Source of the DNA: Thalassobium sp. | GTDB lineage: Bacteria > Pseudomonadota > Gammaproteobacteria > Pseudomonadales > Oceanobacteraceae | Length of the DNA stretch: 64,000 nt | Direction: 5' to 3' | NCBI GenBank assembly: GCA_002733205.1 | Contig: NVUW01000001.1 | Location: forward strand, 62,001 to 126,000 | In this document: positions 45,426-59,074 of the stretch, piece after piece | Numbering within the stretch: position 1 is the stretch's first letter | Layout of the letters: every line of letters starts with the position of its first letter | Program-made: the position numbers and the translations under genes | Notes under the pieces: model-generated | The model's input: the letters and a program-made list of their open reading frames with translations, nothing else | Told to the model about the DNA's origin: nothing | Databases searched by the model: none

Positions 45426-46169
45426 GCGCAGCAGCCGCGGCTGTTCCGGAATGTTGTTCAGATGTGCGCGCAGTGGCTGGGTCAGCGTATCGATGTACTG
45501 CTGATACTGCTGAATAAGCTCATCCAGCTGATAATCCCCCTGCTGGGTGCGCATCAGCATCTGCACCTGATGATCCATATGAGCGCGCACATCAATCTGT
45601 TCAAATAATTTCTTCGTCAGCAGACTGCGGATACGGCGTGAGCTGGTTGATGAGGCCTGCAGTACCAGATTGCCGGTGGCCGTCATAATGGTATCAATCA
45701 TCGACACTTCCAGATCCGCCAGATCCGCCATCGCCATGCCATCATTCAAACCCTGATACATCCGCTGTACCAACGCCGGAATCGTTGCATCTTCGGGCGC
45801 GCCGCCACTGCGTTCTCGTTTTTCCAGCGCAAGACGGATGGCGGTGGGAATGGCCCGGTTAAACAGTTCGAGTCCGGCCAGCAACAGCTCGCCACCCAAC
45901 TCCAACTCAGGTATGCGGTAGAGGTTATCGAGAAAATCCAGCCCCATATCGCGACGTACATCACCAACGCGTATCCCTGAACCCTGCACGCTGCGCACAG
46001 CGTTCATGCGTCCCAGTGTGCGCAAAGCCATGCGCAGAGAAGTACGGTCAACATCAAGAAATTCGGCCAGCTGACGCTCTGGCGGAAGCTTTTCGCCTGC
46101 TTGCAGATCGCCGGTAAAAATAAGGGAGATCAACAGATCAGCAATCTGATCCGGTAAGGTTTTGCTCAT
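45366..46169 (-). CDS. GntR/FadR-family transcriptional regulator
   Basis: An N-terminal winged helix of GntR type: LISLIFTGDLQAGEKLPPER, then QLAEFLDVDRTSLRMALRTL, followed by a helical effector domain (about 85-230) of the FadR/FCD kind. 267 residues. The 3' end overlaps lnt by 60 bases in antisense. A 15-bp perfect palindrome upstream (46316-46330) is a candidate autoregulatory operator. Effector unknown. Confidence 0.88.
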   Translation of the reverse strand: MSKTLPDQIADLLISLIFTGDLQAGEKLPPERQLAEFLDVDRTSLRMALRTLGRMNAVRSVQGSGIRVGDVRRDMGLDFLDNLYRIPELELGGELLLAGLELFNRAIPTAIRLALEKRERSGGAPEDATIPALVQRMYQGLNDGMAMADLADLEVSMIDTIMTATGNLVLQASSTSSRRIRSLLTKKLFEQIDVRAHMDHQVQMLMRTQQGDYQLDELIQQYQQYIDTLTQPLRAHLNNIPEQPRLLRSPLHNGRNIISLRSLTGSA

Positions 46170-46315
46170 TATTATACTTATCAGGTGGTGAGTAATTCAT
46201 ACGCCAGCCGGGACTGACTGTCTCAGTCTGGCGAAAATCGTGCGTTGGCGCAATAGTCGGTGGCCAGACCCTGGCCGTGGATCTTACCTTGCGCCTGAGC
46301 GGAACCTGAACTAGC

Positions 46316-46330
46316 ATTGGATTATCCAAT
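46316..46330. promoter_or_regulatory. Candidate operator, perfect 15-bp palindrome
   Basis: ATTGGAT-T-ATCCAAT, a perfect 7-bp inverted repeat with one central base, lies upstream of the divergent gntR and DUF6164 genes. GATAAT within it on the minus strand could be the gntR -10 box. Confidence 0.55.
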
Positions 46331-46357
46331 TTGAGAAGTGCACACTCTCAGAGCTTC

Positions 46358-46388
46358 AGCCGCCACCTTCGGGTATGGCGGCTTTTTT
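46358..46388 (+). terminator. Orphan terminator upstream of the DUF6164 gene
   Basis: Stem AGCCGCCA with TGGCGGCT and a run of six T. No plus-strand gene precedes it after lnt (which ends 930 bases earlier), so it either ends a small RNA or attenuates the downstream gene. Confidence 0.8.
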
Positions 46389-46472
46389 ATGCCTCTCCGT
46401 TACCTGATTTAGCCAGAAGTTATCCCGAGACTTTGGTTACAATAGGCCGGAATTTCTGAACTGAAGATCGAT

Positions 46473-46841
46473 ATGGCCAAGCTGCTGTTTCGCCTGAATG
46501 GCGTTAATGAAGACGAAGCGGAAGAAGTCCGCGCCTTACTGCACGATGCCGGGGTGGAATTCTATGAAACCAACGAAGGCCGCTGGCGTATTTCCGTAGC
46601 CGCCATCTGGCTGCGGCAGAATGAAGATTACGAATCAGCCCGTGCCTTGCTGGACGACTACCAGCAACAGCGCCTGCAACGCGTACGCAGTGAATACGAG
46701 CAGCAACAACAGGCAGGCGAAACTCAGGGGATGCTCAAACGCTGGCTGGAACAACCGGCTGAGCTGGTCATGACGCTGATTGCGGTACTTCTGGTTCTTG
46801 GCCTGACCCTGTGGCCATTTCTGTCACTGGGTCAGTCATAA
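46473..46841 (+). CDS. DUF6164 family membrane protein
   Basis: 122 residues. The N-terminal half is a DUF2007-like soluble domain (LLHDAGVEFYETNEGRWRIS, then VAAIWLRQNEDYESARALLD), followed by a Gln-rich helix and one C-terminal membrane helix (VMTLIAVLLVLGLTLWPFLS). Matches the family I know as DUF6164; function unknown. Probably an inner-membrane protein with its domain in the cytoplasm. Confidence 0.8.
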   Translation: MAKLLFRLNGVNEDEAEEVRALLHDAGVEFYETNEGRWRISVAAIWLRQNEDYESARALLDDYQQQRLQRVRSEYEQQQQAGETQGMLKRWLEQPAELVMTLIAVLLVLGLTLWPFLSLGQS

Positions 46842-46911
46842 AGACAGCGTGGGCATTCAGAGGGGATAATCGGGTAGCATCATTCAGGCAAGATAACTCA
46901 GGGAATGTCTC

Positions 46912-47322
46912 TCAGGAAAGCCTCGCGAGAACGGCATCGAGAATGGGCTGATTAGCCGCCGGAAACTCGAACTCCGATAAGCGATTAAACGCCAGCCAGC
47001 GCACTTCCTGACCTTCAGCGCCGTGAGCCAGCAGAGCTGAATTCATGTCCGCCTCAACCCAGTACACATCGAGCAGCACGCTTTTATCCGGATAATCGAA
47101 AGGAATCTGCAGCAGCGGTGACATCGACTGCTCCGTCACACTCAGTGCGACTTCTTCATCCAGCTCGCGCACCAGTGCCGCTGTTACGCTTTCACCGGCC
47201 TCCACTTTACCACCGGGAAATTCCCACAACCCGCCCTGATGCTTGTCATCCGGGCGGCGGGCAATCAGGATGTCGCGGTCATTAACGACCACGACCGCCA
47301 CGGCAACATGTACGCTTTTCAT
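46912..47322 (-). CDS. mutT: Nudix hydrolase MutT (8-oxo-dGTP diphosphatase)
   Basis: The Nudix box GGKVEAGESVTAALVRELDE (+EV) fits GX5EX7REUXEEXGU, and GGLWEFPGGK before it is typical of MutT. 136 residues. It starts at the argJ stop with a one-base overlap. The order secA-argJ-mutT is the pseudomonad arrangement, which favours MutT over other Nudix enzymes. Confidence 0.92.
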   Translation of the reverse strand: MKSVHVAVAVVVVNDRDILIARRPDDKHQGGLWEFPGGKVEAGESVTAALVRELDEEVALSVTEQSMSPLLQIPFDYPDKSVLLDVYWVEADMNSALLAHGAEGQEVRWLAFNRLSEFEFPAANQPILDAVLARLS

Positions 47323-48539
47323 CAGGAACGATAGTTAGCGTTGATGGTTACGTACTCATGCGAGAAGTCGCAGGTCCAGAGCTCTTCTCTGAAATCACCC
47401 CGCCCCAGTTCGATACGGACACGGAATTCAGTCAGAGCAAAAACAGCGGCACCGGCGGCTTCGGTATAAGCCTCACAACGGCCACCGTTTTCCACAATCT
47501 GGACGCCGTCGATAAAGATCTGCACTTTTTCCAAATCAAAGTTCTGCACACCGGAACGGCCAACCGCCGCCAGAATACGACCCCAGTTAGCATCGGAAGC
47601 AAACATCGCCGTTTTAACCAGCGGTGAATGCGCCACGGTATAGGCCACATCCAGCGCTTCTTTCTGGCTTGCCGCTCCACCGACTTCGATGGTGACAAAC
47701 TTGGTCGCACCTTCACCGTCACGCACGATGGCCTGCGCCAGAATCTGAAAGGCTTCTTTCAGTTTGGCAAAGACCAGTTGTGCTTCCGGGCTGGCAACGT
47801 CGTTGATTTGCACACCAGAACGCCCGGTGGCCATCAACATGCAGGAGTCGTTGGTCGAGGTATCGCCATCAATCGTGATGCGGTTAAATGAGCAATCGGC
47901 CAGTTCTTTACACCAGGATTGCAGCAATGCCTGCGATATACCCGCGTCAGTCGCGATATAGCCCAGCATCGTGGCCATATTCGGCATAATCATGCCGGCA
48001 CCTTTGGACATGCCGGTGATAGTGACGGTTTTACCATTCACCTCAAACTGCGTGCTGTAGCCTTTTGGCAGCGTATCGGTAGTCATGATGCCTTTCGCTG
48101 CACGGGCCCAGTTATCAGCACTGAGATTGTCCAGCGCCGCCGGAATACCCCGTTCAAACGCCGCCATATTCAGCGGCTCACCGATGACACCGGTCGAAAA
48201 TGGCAAAATTTGCGCAGGCTGAACGGCGGTCGCCGTTGCCAGCATTTCACAACTGCGGACCGCATTGGCATAACCCTGCGGACCCGTACCGGCATTCGCA
48301 TTGCCGGTATTGATCAGCAGATAACGCGGCGCGGTGTCGGCCAGATGGGTTTTACAGATCTGCACTGGCGCAGCGCAAAAAGCGTTGGTGGTGAATACGC
48401 CTGCCACCGTTGAGCCTTCAGCCAGTTCAATCACAACCATATCGTCGCGGTTGGCATAACGCACATGCGCCTGAGCCACACCCAGACGAACACCGTCTAC
48501 TGCTTTAAAGTCTTCAAAAACTGTGAAATTAACTGCCAT
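47322..48539 (-). CDS. argJ: Bifunctional glutamate N-acetyltransferase/ornithine acetyltransferase
   Basis: Recycles the acetyl group from N-acetylornithine to glutamate in arginine synthesis. The self-cleavage site [20 protein letters not shown] has the nucleophilic Thr in MATML. 405 residues, standard length. 22 bases after secA in the same direction. Confidence 0.95.
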   Translation of the reverse strand: MAVNFTVFEDFKAVDGVRLGVAQAHVRYANRDDMVVIELAEGSTVAGVFTTNAFCAAPVQICKTHLADTAPRYLLINTGNANAGTGPQGYANAVRSCEMLATATAVQPAQILPFSTGVIGEPLNMAAFERGIPAALDNLSADNWARAAKGIMTTDTLPKGYSTQFEVNGKTVTITGMSKGAGMIMPNMATMLGYIATDAGISQALLQSWCKELADCSFNRITIDGDTSTNDSCMLMATGRSGVQINDVASPEAQLVFAKLKEAFQILAQAIVRDGEGATKFVTIEVGGAASQKEALDVAYTVAHSPLVKTAMFASDANWGRILAAVGRSGVQNFDLEKVQIFIDGVQIVENGGRCEAYTEAAGAAVFALTEFRVRIELGRGDFREELWTCDFSHEYVTINANYRS

Positions 48540-48561
48540 TTTTTGCTACGCCTTACGACTT

Positions 48562-51297
<2,736 letters not shown>

Positions 51298-51396
51298 GGA
51301 ATTATCATTATCCGGAGAACAATATACGGCGCTGGGCCAAAGTGCTAAAGGCTACTTATAACCCAGAATGATGACAAGCGTGTTTAGATAGAAAGA

Positions 51397-52323
51397 TTAC
51401 TGAGGCGTGCGGTGAATATACGCCGCAGGGTCGACGGTGCGACCATTTTTGTAAACTTCAAAGTGAACGTGGGGACCGGTCGAACGTCCGGTACTGCCCA
51501 TTAATGCAACCACATCGCCTTTACGCACAACATCGCCAAGGGCTACATTCAGCTCTTTACAATGGGCATAGCGGGTTTTGTAGCCATTGCCGTGATTAAC
51601 TTCAACCAGATTGCCATAGCCATAACGGGGGCCCGACCAGGTAACAACACCTGATGCCACTGCAACAATATCGGCACCCATCTTGCCGGCAAAATCAACA
51701 CCACCATGCCATGCCAGACGGCCGGTAAACGGATCGGTGCGCTTGCCATAACGGGATGACATCCAGCCTTTGGTAATCGGACGACCGGCAACAAAGGTAT
51801 CAGCACTGAGCTTGTTGGCCGACATCAGATCATCAAGCACTTCGAGCTGTTGCTCGCGGCTGTCGATGCGTTCTGCCAGTTCGTTCAGAACTTCATTGAT
51901 TTCAGGCACCTGATAAGCTTCGCCCAGAGTACCCGGGCCACCCACTGCAGGCTGCATGCTGAAGTCGAATTCTTCGGAGTTGAGATCAGAGACATCAACC
52001 AAACGCTCGCCGAGTGCATCGAGGCGTAATAATTTGGCCTGCAGCTCTGCCAGACGCAGAGTCAGGGCTTCGAGCTCCTGATCCGTTTGCTTACGGATCT
52101 GCTGCAGCTCCTGACGCTGCATATTGAGGTCACGCTCCCAGGCTTTGGCAGCATTCAGATCCAGAATACCTTCATCAGCCAGACGCTCAGCCAGCCAGTA
52201 TCCGGCGACTCCCATAGCAAAGGGTAAGGCAAACAGAAAACCAAACATCACCGTGCGCGCAGATGCGCTCAGTGTGTAAGTTCTCGATTCACCGTGGCGA
52301 CGGCCAACAATAATGATATTCAT
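51397..52323 (-). CDS. M23 family peptidoglycan endopeptidase with coiled coil
   Basis: 308 residues. One N-terminal membrane helix (about 25-47, FGFLFALPFAMGVAGYWLA), a coiled coil (about 60-160), then a LytM/M23 domain with the zinc ligands in AWHGGVDFAG (HxxxD) and TGPHVHFEVYKNG (HxH). The full ligand set suggests an active enzyme rather than an EnvC-like activator. It lies between lpxC and secA, where E. coli has secM. Confidence 0.92.
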   Translation of the reverse strand: MNIIIVGRRHGESRTYTLSASARTVMFGFLFALPFAMGVAGYWLAERLADEGILDLNAAKAWERDLNMQRQELQQIRKQTDQELEALTLRLAELQAKLLRLDALGERLVDVSDLNSEEFDFSMQPAVGGPGTLGEAYQVPEINEVLNELAERIDSREQQLEVLDDLMSANKLSADTFVAGRPITKGWMSSRYGKRTDPFTGRLAWHGGVDFAGKMGADIVAVASGVVTWSGPRYGYGNLVEVNHGNGYKTRYAHCKELNVALGDVVRKGDVVALMGSTGRSTGPHVHFEVYKNGRTVDPAAYIHRTPQ

Positions 52324-52420
52324 AGTTAGCTATTAAATTCCTAATCGGCTGCGCAAACTCTTTGGCGCTGACGTCCTGCCTGCCTGATCCGCTTCTGCGA
52401 ATCATCAGCCACCAACAAAA

Positions 52421-52450
52421 CAAAGGCCATAACTTAATTATGGCCTTTGT
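52421..52450 (-). terminator. Terminator after lpxC
   Basis: Stem ACAAAGGCCATAA with TTATGGCCTTTGT and a four-base loop; on the minus strand it is followed by T-rich sequence. It closes the dcw-lpxC transcription unit. Confidence 0.85.
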
Positions 52451-52485
52451 ATGAGGATACTCAAACGTATTACTGTTTCAATAAG

Positions 52486-53394
52486 TTAACCAGCGGCTGC
52501 CGGGCGCATGTAAGAAATCGGTGAGCTTTCTTCAGCAAATTCGACAAACTCCCACGCATCTTCCTGCAACAGCAGTTCACGCAGCAGTTTATTGTTCAGG
52601 CCATGACCCGATTTATAGCCGATAAACTCGCCAATCAGGCTGTGTCCCAGCAGATAGAGATCGCCGACAGCATCCAGAATCTTGTGTTTTACGAATTCAT
52701 CGTCGTAACGCAGACCATCTTCATTCAGTACACGGTACTCATCAACAACGATGGCGTTTTTCACACTACCGCCCAGCGCCAGATTTTTGGAGCGCATGTA
52801 CTCAAGATCTTTGGTAAAGCCAAAGGTACGGGCACGGCTCACTTCTTTTACGTAAGAAGTAGAGGAAAAATCCAGGCTCGCTTTCTGTACACTTTGCTTA
52901 AACACCGGATGATCGAAGTCAATTTCAAAGCTGACTTTAAAGCCGTCATAAGGCACAAATGAAGCGATTTTATCGCCCTCGCGCACTTCAACCCGGCGTT
53001 TGATACGAATGAAACGCTTTGCAGCATTCTGTTCTGCAATGCCCGCAGACTGCACCAGGAATACGAACGGACCTGAACTGCCGTCCATGATAGGTACTTC
53101 CTGGGCGCTCAGCTCAACGATGGCATTATCAATACCCAAGCCTGCCATTGCTGACAGTAAATGCTCAACCGTGTCGACCCGTGCATGCTCTTTAACCAGC
53201 GTGGTAGAAAGCGTGGTTTCGCCAACATTCAGGGCGTGAGCGGGAATATCCACAACCGGATCAAGATCGACACGTCGGAATACGATACCAGTGTCAACAG
53301 GTGCCGGTTTCAGCGTGAGATACACCTTCTCACCTGAATGGAGGCCAACACCCGTTGCCCGGATAGCGTTTTTTAACGTTCGTTGTGGAATCAT
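52486..53394 (-). CDS. lpxC: UDP-3-O-acyl-N-acetylglucosamine deacetylase
   Basis: The committed zinc-dependent step of lipid A synthesis. Zinc ligands: His in [15 protein letters not shown], and His/Asp in [18 protein letters not shown]. The N-terminus [20 protein letters not shown] is diagnostic. ATG 53394 chosen; the longer frame would use TTG. Confidence 0.97.
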   Translation of the reverse strand: MIPQRTLKNAIRATGVGLHSGEKVYLTLKPAPVDTGIVFRRVDLDPVVDIPAHALNVGETTLSTTLVKEHARVDTVEHLLSAMAGLGIDNAIVELSAQEVPIMDGSSGPFVFLVQSAGIAEQNAAKRFIRIKRRVEVREGDKIASFVPYDGFKVSFEIDFDHPVFKQSVQKASLDFSSTSYVKEVSRARTFGFTKDLEYMRSKNLALGGSVKNAIVVDEYRVLNEDGLRYDDEFVKHKILDAVGDLYLLGHSLIGEFIGYKSGHGLNNKLLRELLLQEDAWEFVEFAEESSPISYMRPAAAG

Positions 53395-53486
53395 CTGAAC
53401 AATCCTGCCATTACTGAGCAAATTTCATACAAAAAGACTAGTCCGGCATTATAGCAACAAATGAAGAATGCGCTAGTGCGCATTCT

Positions 53487-54674
53487 TTAATCAGCCTGAC
53501 GACGCAAAAATGCAGGAATATCAAGATAATCCATATCTGGACGATCTGCGACATCGAGCTGCTTTGCGGCATTTCCTGCCTGACGCTTAACGGTTGGCTG
53601 ATCCAACTGACTATAATCGGTTGTACCATCTGCCTTACGTGCACTGACGGTGTTATCGACCACTTTGGTTGGCTTTGGTTCCTCAACCACATCGCGGCGA
53701 CCGAGACCGGTAGCGACCACAGTTACACGCAACTCATCAGACAGATCAGGATCAATCACGGTACCAACAACAACGGTTGCATGTTCTGAGGCAAACTCCT
53801 CAATAACACTCCCCACTTCGCTGAACTCACCCAGTGACAAATCAAAGCCCGCGGTGACATTAACCAGAATACCGCGTGCTCCCTGCAGATCGACATCCTC
53901 CAGCAGTGGACTGCCAATCGCGCGCTCTGCCGCTTCACGTGCGCGGTTTTCACCACTGGCAACACCAGTACCCATCATCGCCTGACCCATTTCAGACATC
54001 ACTGTACGTACGTCGGCAAAGTCGACGTTGATCATACCCGGACGGGTAATCAGGTCGGCAATCCCCTGCACGGCACCCTGAAGCACGTTATTTGCTTCTT
54101 TAAAGGCATCCAGCAAGGAGGTATTTTTTCCCAACACAGAAAGCAGTTTCTCGTTTGGAATAGTAATCAACGAGTCAACATGCTCAGCCAGTTGCTTAAG
54201 CCCCTGGTCAGCAATCAACATGCGTTTCTTGCCTTCAAATGGGAAAGGCTTGGTAACCACTGCCACAGTGAGAATACCTAATTCTTTAGCCACCTCAGCA
54301 ACAACGGGCGCACCACCAGTACCTGTACCACCACCCATACCGGCAGTAATAAATACCATATCAGCACCTTTCAGTGCTTCGGCGATACGTTCACGATCTT
54401 CCAGAGCAGCCTGACGGCCCACTTCCGGATTCGCGCCTGCACCCAATCCTTTGGTCAGACCGTTACCCAGTTGAATAATGGAGCGGGAACTCACATTACG
54501 CAGTGCCTGTGAATCGGTGTTTGCACAAATAAAGTCAACACCTTCAATGTTGCCAGCAACCATATGCTGGACAGCATTGCCACCGCCACCACCAACACCG
54601 ACGACTTTAATAACAGCCGACTGTTGTAAATCATCTGCCAGTTCGAACATATCCCCTTCTCTTTGCTGAGACAT
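53487..54674 (-). CDS. ftsZ: Cell division GTPase FtsZ
   Basis: The tubulin-like Z-ring protein. The tubulin signature GGGTGTGG lies in [29 protein letters not shown] and the C-terminal conserved peptide [14 protein letters not shown] (which binds FtsA) are present. Two ATGs have ribosome sites: 54674 (AAGGAG) and 54650 (AAGGGG), the latter giving the family-typical MFEL start. I report the longer; the shorter is equally possible. Confidence 0.97.
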   Translation of the reverse strand: MSQQREGDMFELADDLQQSAVIKVVGVGGGGGNAVQHMVAGNIEGVDFICANTDSQALRNVSSRSIIQLGNGLTKGLGAGANPEVGRQAALEDRERIAEALKGADMVFITAGMGGGTGTGGAPVVAEVAKELGILTVAVVTKPFPFEGKKRMLIADQGLKQLAEHVDSLITIPNEKLLSVLGKNTSLLDAFKEANNVLQGAVQGIADLITRPGMINVDFADVRTVMSEMGQAMMGTGVASGENRAREAAERAIGSPLLEDVDLQGARGILVNVTAGFDLSLGEFSEVGSVIEEFASEHATVVVGTVIDPDLSDELRVTVVATGLGRRDVVEEPKPTKVVDNTVSARKADGTTDYSQLDQPTVKRQAGNAAKQLDVADRPDMDYLDIPAFLRRQAD

Positions 54675-54710
54675 AGCGTTATCTCCTTAGCGCGCTGATA
54701 ATATTTAATC

Positions 54711-55949
54711 TTAAAAGTTGACTTTAATCCAATCTTTTATTCTGGAATAAAAGCCATCCGGATGATCTTCATTGCGGTTATTATTTGTTTTATTCCTGTG
54801 TTGTTTTGCCGCATACAACAACAAGCCCACAGACGTCGAATAAATCGGGTTATTAATCACGTCAGTCAGTCCTGATACACCGTAAGGTTTGGCCAACCGA
54901 ACCGGCATATGGAAAATTTCTTCCGCCAGATCAACCACCCCTTCCATCTTCGCTGTACCACCCGTCAGGACGATGCCTGCTGCAACCATATCTTCAAACC
55001 CACTGCGGCGCAGCTCGGCCTGAATTAAGGTGAATAATTCGTCATAACGTGGTTCAACCACTTCTGCCAAAGCCTGACGGGACAGATCCCGCGGCGGACG
55101 CTCACCAACACTCGGAACCTTAATCGTTTCATCCGCTTTGGCTAACTGAGTCAGAGCACAGGCATATTTAATTTTGATTTTTTCGGCATGCTGGGTCGGC
55201 GTACGTAACGCCATGGCAATATCATTGGTTACCTGATCACCGGCAATCGGAATAACGGCCGTATGACGGATAGCACCTTCAGTAAAAATGGCAATATCCG
55301 TTGTGCCACCACCAATATCGACCAGACAAACGCCTAACTCGCGTTCATCATCAGTTAATACCGCGTAGCTGGATGCCAACTGCTCAAGAATAATGGCATC
55401 GGTTTGCAGCCCACAACGCTGAACACAACGCTCAATATTCTGCACCGCATTTACCGCACCGGTAACCAGATGTACTTTTGCTTCAAGACGCACACCCGAC
55501 ATGCCCACCGGTTCTTTAATACCTTCTTGGTTATCGACGACATATTCCTGCGGCAGAACATGCAGAATGCGCTGATCCTGCGGAATAGCAACAGCCTGTG
55601 CGGCATCAATAACACGATCAACATCCATTGGCGTCACTTCCCGATCACGCACAGCAACAATGCCGTGCGAATTCATGGAATGAATGTGACTGCCCGCAAT
55701 ACCGGCATAAACCGAATGGATAGTACAACCAGCCATTAATTCCGCTTCTTCTACAGCACGCCGGATCGACTGCACGGTAGATTCAATATTGACCACAACG
55801 CCTTTTTTAAGACCGCGACTCGGGTGCGAACCCAGACCAACCACTTCGATGTTACCGTCTGCGCCTAATTCTCCGACAATCGCCACAATTTTAGAGGTGC
55901 CAATATCCAGGCCAACCAGCATATTTTTTTGTTGTACCTGACTCATCAT
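54711..55949 (-). CDS. ftsA: Cell division protein FtsA
   Basis: An actin-like protein that tethers FtsZ to the membrane. MLVGLDIGTSKIVAIVGELG is phosphate-1, VCLVDIGGGTTDIAIFTEGA is phosphate-2, and IVLTGGTAKMEGVVDL is the adenosine motif. The C-terminal amphipathic helix GFYSRIKDWIKVNF binds membrane. Overlaps ftsQ by 4 bases. Confidence 0.97.
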   Translation of the reverse strand: MMSQVQQKNMLVGLDIGTSKIVAIVGELGADGNIEVVGLGSHPSRGLKKGVVVNIESTVQSIRRAVEEAELMAGCTIHSVYAGIAGSHIHSMNSHGIVAVRDREVTPMDVDRVIDAAQAVAIPQDQRILHVLPQEYVVDNQEGIKEPVGMSGVRLEAKVHLVTGAVNAVQNIERCVQRCGLQTDAIILEQLASSYAVLTDDERELGVCLVDIGGGTTDIAIFTEGAIRHTAVIPIAGDQVTNDIAMALRTPTQHAEKIKIKYACALTQLAKADETIKVPSVGERPPRDLSRQALAEVVEPRYDELFTLIQAELRRSGFEDMVAAGIVLTGGTAKMEGVVDLAEEIFHMPVRLAKPYGVSGLTDVINNPIYSTSVGLLLYAAKQHRNKTNNNRNEDHPDGFYSRIKDWIKVNF

Positions 55950-56704
55950 CCCATCTCCTGCACTGGGCGCCAGCCAATTGCGGCGCCTTTTCCATAGCGT
56001 AAATCCACACTCGCAACCGCCGTCATTGGCAGTTGCGCTATCAATAATTCCAGGCGTTGCACACGCTCTTCAAAATACTGGCGTCCAAAACGTACCTGCC
56101 AACCATTACTTAATTCCACATCCACAGCACCCACAGCCGAAACGGTCAAACGATTAATACCGACATTAAGATGAACCAGCGATTGCTGAATGCGGCGAAA
56201 GTGTCTTACGGCCGCTTCTGCATAATTGCGATCACCATTAATCCGCGCCAAATTACTGGCATCCAAATGTGCCGGAATTTCGCTTAACCGGCCATTAGCA
56301 CTCAATAACTGGTCACCATTCCAGATGGCCATCGGCACATCTTCATACAACGTCAGTTCAAGCGTATTGGGCCAACGCTTACGCACCGTAACCTGCATAA
56401 TCAATGGCAGCCCAGCCAGTTGTTCATACACACTCTGCAGATCCAGCGAGAAAAAACTTTCGTTTTTTACCCAAACAATTTTTCCGGCAATATCTTCCGC
56501 GTTCCAGACAGACAGGCGGCCCTTTACATCAACATTGGTAATCGGCCAGCTGTGATAACCCCAGCGCATACCGGCCAGCAGTCCTGCCAATAAACAAGGC
56601 AGCAGTAACCATTGCCAGGCAATTACCGGCATCGTGACGTTCCATTGTTTTGGCTGCTTCACGACTAAAGGTGTCGCGCCGCGCGGGGCTGCTTTTTTAG
56701 CCAC
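55946..56704 (-). CDS. ftsQ: Cell division protein FtsQ
   Basis: A bitopic divisome protein: a cytoplasmic tail, a membrane helix (VIAWQWLLLPCLLAGLLAG, about 27-45), a POTRA domain (about 53-125, ITNVDVKGRLSVWNAEDI) and the FtsQ beta domain. 252 residues. Overlaps ddl and ftsA at both ends. Confidence 0.95.
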   Translation of the reverse strand: MAKKAAPRGATPLVVKQPKQWNVTMPVIAWQWLLLPCLLAGLLAGMRWGYHSWPITNVDVKGRLSVWNAEDIAGKIVWVKNESFFSLDLQSVYEQLAGLPLIMQVTVRKRWPNTLELTLYEDVPMAIWNGDQLLSANGRLSEIPAHLDASNLARINGDRNYAEAAVRHFRRIQQSLVHLNVGINRLTVSAVGAVDVELSNGWQVRFGRQYFEERVQRLELLIAQLPMTAVASVDLRYGKGAAIGWRPVQEMG

Positions 56705-57623
56705 GATTCCTGCCTCTGGCTTCAGTCAATAAATTAATGACCAACTGCGGGAAGGTCATACCGATGGCCGCCGCCGCCATTGGCACTAAGCTATGATCTG
56801 TCATGCCCGGACTGGTATTGGCTTCCAGCAACCAGAACTGTCCATTCTGATCCTGCATCACATCGATACGACCCCAACCCTGACCACCGATCACATCAAA
56901 CGCCTTCAGTGCCAGCTGTTGTAATTCCATTTCCTTATCTGCTGGCAAACCACAGGGTAATAAGTACTGAGTGTCATTTGCCTGATATTTGGCGTCGTAG
57001 TCATAAAATGCATGGCTGGTTTTCAACTGGATTGCCGGTAACGCTTTTCCATCAACAATCGCGACGGTGAACTCGGCGCCTTGTACCCAGGATTCCGCCA
57101 ATACCAAACCATCGTATTCGCAGGCAAAGTTGAAGCTGTCGCGCAACTCGTCAGCGGTGTGTACCTTGCGCATGCCAATACTGGAACCTTCGCGCGCCGG
57201 TTTAACAATTGCGTCTGTATTCAGCTCGTCAATCAAATGAGACCAGTCACTGTCTGCATTCAGCAGAAAGGCTTTAGGGGTTGGCAATCCAGCCGCCTGC
57301 CAGATTAATTTCGTGCGCCACTTATCCATTGCCAAAGCAGAGGCCATAACACCACTGCCGGTATAAGGTTTGTCCAACCACTCGAGCACGCCCTGAATGG
57401 TGCCGTCTTCACCGCCACGTCCGTGCAACGCAATAAACGCTACGTCAAAATCTGCGCCGGTTAACTGTTCAATGGCATGTGCCTGGATATCAATAGCAAC
57501 AACATCTGCACCGCTTTGCTGCAAGGCAGAATAAACGGCCTGTCCGCTTTTCAGCGATACAGCACGCTCGGCCGATGTGCCTCCCATCAGCACCGCAATT
57601 TTTCCTAAAGCGGCAACGTTCAT
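56697..57623 (-). CDS. ddl: D-alanine--D-alanine ligase
   Basis: ATP-grasp enzyme that makes D-Ala-D-Ala. [20 protein letters not shown] is the N-terminal site, [19 protein letters not shown] and [18 protein letters not shown] are the signatures. 308 residues from ATG 57623, where it overlaps the murC stop as ATGA. Confidence 0.97.
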   Translation of the reverse strand: MNVAALGKIAVLMGGTSAERAVSLKSGQAVYSALQQSGADVVAIDIQAHAIEQLTGADFDVAFIALHGRGGEDGTIQGVLEWLDKPYTGSGVMASALAMDKWRTKLIWQAAGLPTPKAFLLNADSDWSHLIDELNTDAIVKPAREGSSIGMRKVHTADELRDSFNFACEYDGLVLAESWVQGAEFTVAIVDGKALPAIQLKTSHAFYDYDAKYQANDTQYLLPCGLPADKEMELQQLALKAFDVIGGQGWGRIDVMQDQNGQFWLLEANTSPGMTDHSLVPMAAAAIGMTFPQLVINLLTEARGRNRG

Positions 57624-59074
57624 ACTTTTACCTCTGCTAACCATGCCGGTAACTGCTGCGTTAATGTCACGGCCAGATTACCGATATCCCCTGCGCCCTG
57701 AGTCAACAACAAGTCACCGGGTTTTAAGACACTTTTGAGTGGAGCTTCTAATGATTCATCACGCTCAATAAAAATAGGATCAACCATACCGCGCTGACGA
57801 ATGCTGCCACACAGCGACCGTCCGTCAGCACCGGCAATGGGTTTTTCTCCCGCAGGGTATACATCCATTAACAACAGCACATCGGCGCCGGATAATACGC
57901 GGGTAAAATCTTCGTACAGATCACGGGTACGGCTGTAACGGTGTGGCTGAAATACCATCACCAAACGGCGCTCAGGAAAGCCGTTACGGATCGCATCCAG
58001 CGTAACTTCGAGCTCGCGCGGGTGATGACCGTAGTCATCAACCAGCATCACATCGCCATCACCCAGTGGAAATTCACCACATACAGTAAAGCGTCGGCCA
58101 ACACCGGCAAATTTTTCTAATGAAGCCACGATGGCAGCATCTGCCACACCTTCATCATCCGCCACAGCAATAGCCGCCATTGCATTTAATACATTATGTT
58201 TACCGGGCATACGCAGGCTGATCTTTAACGGTGAACGGCCAGACGGACGCTGCACCGTAAAATGGGTAAACAAACCATCCTGATGCAAATCGGTTGCACG
58301 ATAATCAGCGTCTTCAGCAAAACCATAGGTCACGGTCTGACGGCTGATGCGCGGTAATAATTCACGCACCACATCGTCATCAATACAGACCACAGCCAGA
58401 CCATAAAAAGGCAGGTTATGTAAAAACTCGATAAAGGTATTTTTCAGCTGTTCGAAATCACCGCCATAAGTTGCCATATGATCGGCGTCGATATTGGTGA
58501 CAATAGACACCATCGGCTGCAAATGCAGGAAAGAGGCATCACTCTCATCAGCTTCAGCGACTAAATAACGGCTGGCTCCCAGACGGGCATTGGTACCGGC
58601 GCTGTTTAATTTTCCGCCAATAACAAAGGTCGGATCCAGACCGGCTTCTGCCAGTACAGACGTTACCATACTGGTGGTCGTGGTTTTACCATGAGTTCCG
58701 GCCACGGCAATACCATGACGGAAGCGCATTAATTCGGCCAACATTTCAGCGCGGCGAACCACCGGAATACGGGCCTCCAGTGCGGCGCGGATTTCCGGAT
58801 TTTCGTGATCAATCGCGGTTGATACCACCAGCACATCTGCATGTTCAACATTGCTTTCCTGGTGACCAATAAAAATAGTGGCCCCCAGAGCCTGCAGTCG
58901 TTCGGTCACGGCGGACTGACGTAAATCCGAGCCGGAAATCTGATAGCCCTGATTCAACAATACTTCGGCAATGCCACACATACCGGCACCACCAATGCCG
59001 ACAAAATGCATGCAGCGGATGCGGCGCATTTCCGGTATCAGATGATTCAACGGTGTATTGGTTTTATCAGTCAC
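57620..59074 (-). CDS. murC: UDP-N-acetylmuramate--L-alanine ligase
   Basis: Adds L-Ala to UDP-MurNAc. [18 protein letters not shown] is the N-terminal loop and [20 protein letters not shown] the ATP site. I chose GTG 59074, preceded by AGAGG and overlapping the murG stop by 8 bases; an upstream in-frame ATG (59116) lies inside murG with no comparable site. Confidence 0.95.
   Translation of the reverse strand: MTDKTNTPLNHLIPEMRRIRCMHFVGIGGAGMCGIAEVLLNQGYQISGSDLRQSAVTERLQALGATIFIGHQESNVEHADVLVVSTAIDHENPEIRAALEARIPVVRRAEMLAELMRFRHGIAVAGTHGKTTTTSMVTSVLAEAGLDPTFVIGGKLNSAGTNARLGASRYLVAEADESDASFLHLQPMVSIVTNIDADHMATYGGDFEQLKNTFIEFLHNLPFYGLAVVCIDDDVVRELLPRISRQTVTYGFAEDADYRATDLHQDGLFTHFTVQRPSGRSPLKISLRMPGKHNVLNAMAAIAVADDEGVADAAIVASLEKFAGVGRRFTVCGEFPLGDGDVMLVDDYGHHPRELEVTLDAIRNGFPERRLVMVFQPHRYSRTRDLYEDFTRVLSGADVLLLMDVYPAGEKPIAGADGRSLCGSIRQRGMVDPIFIERDESLEAPLKSVLKPGDLLLTQGAGDIGNLAVTLTQQLPAWLAEVKV

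Larger units (their letters stand above)
46170..46472. other. Regulatory gap between gntR and the DUF6164 gene
   Basis: 303 bases without a coding gene. It holds a perfect palindrome (46316-46330), a possible plus-strand promoter (TTGCGC at 46289, TAGCAT at 46312, 17-base spacing) and a strong terminator (46358-46388) with no gene before it on the plus strand. A short RNA or an attenuated leader for the DUF6164 gene is possible. Confidence 0.45.

Noticed and set aside
46190..46390. 6S RNA or signal-recognition RNA
   Set aside because: The conserved internal loop of 6S and the GGAAGGAAGC-type loop of SRP RNA are not present.
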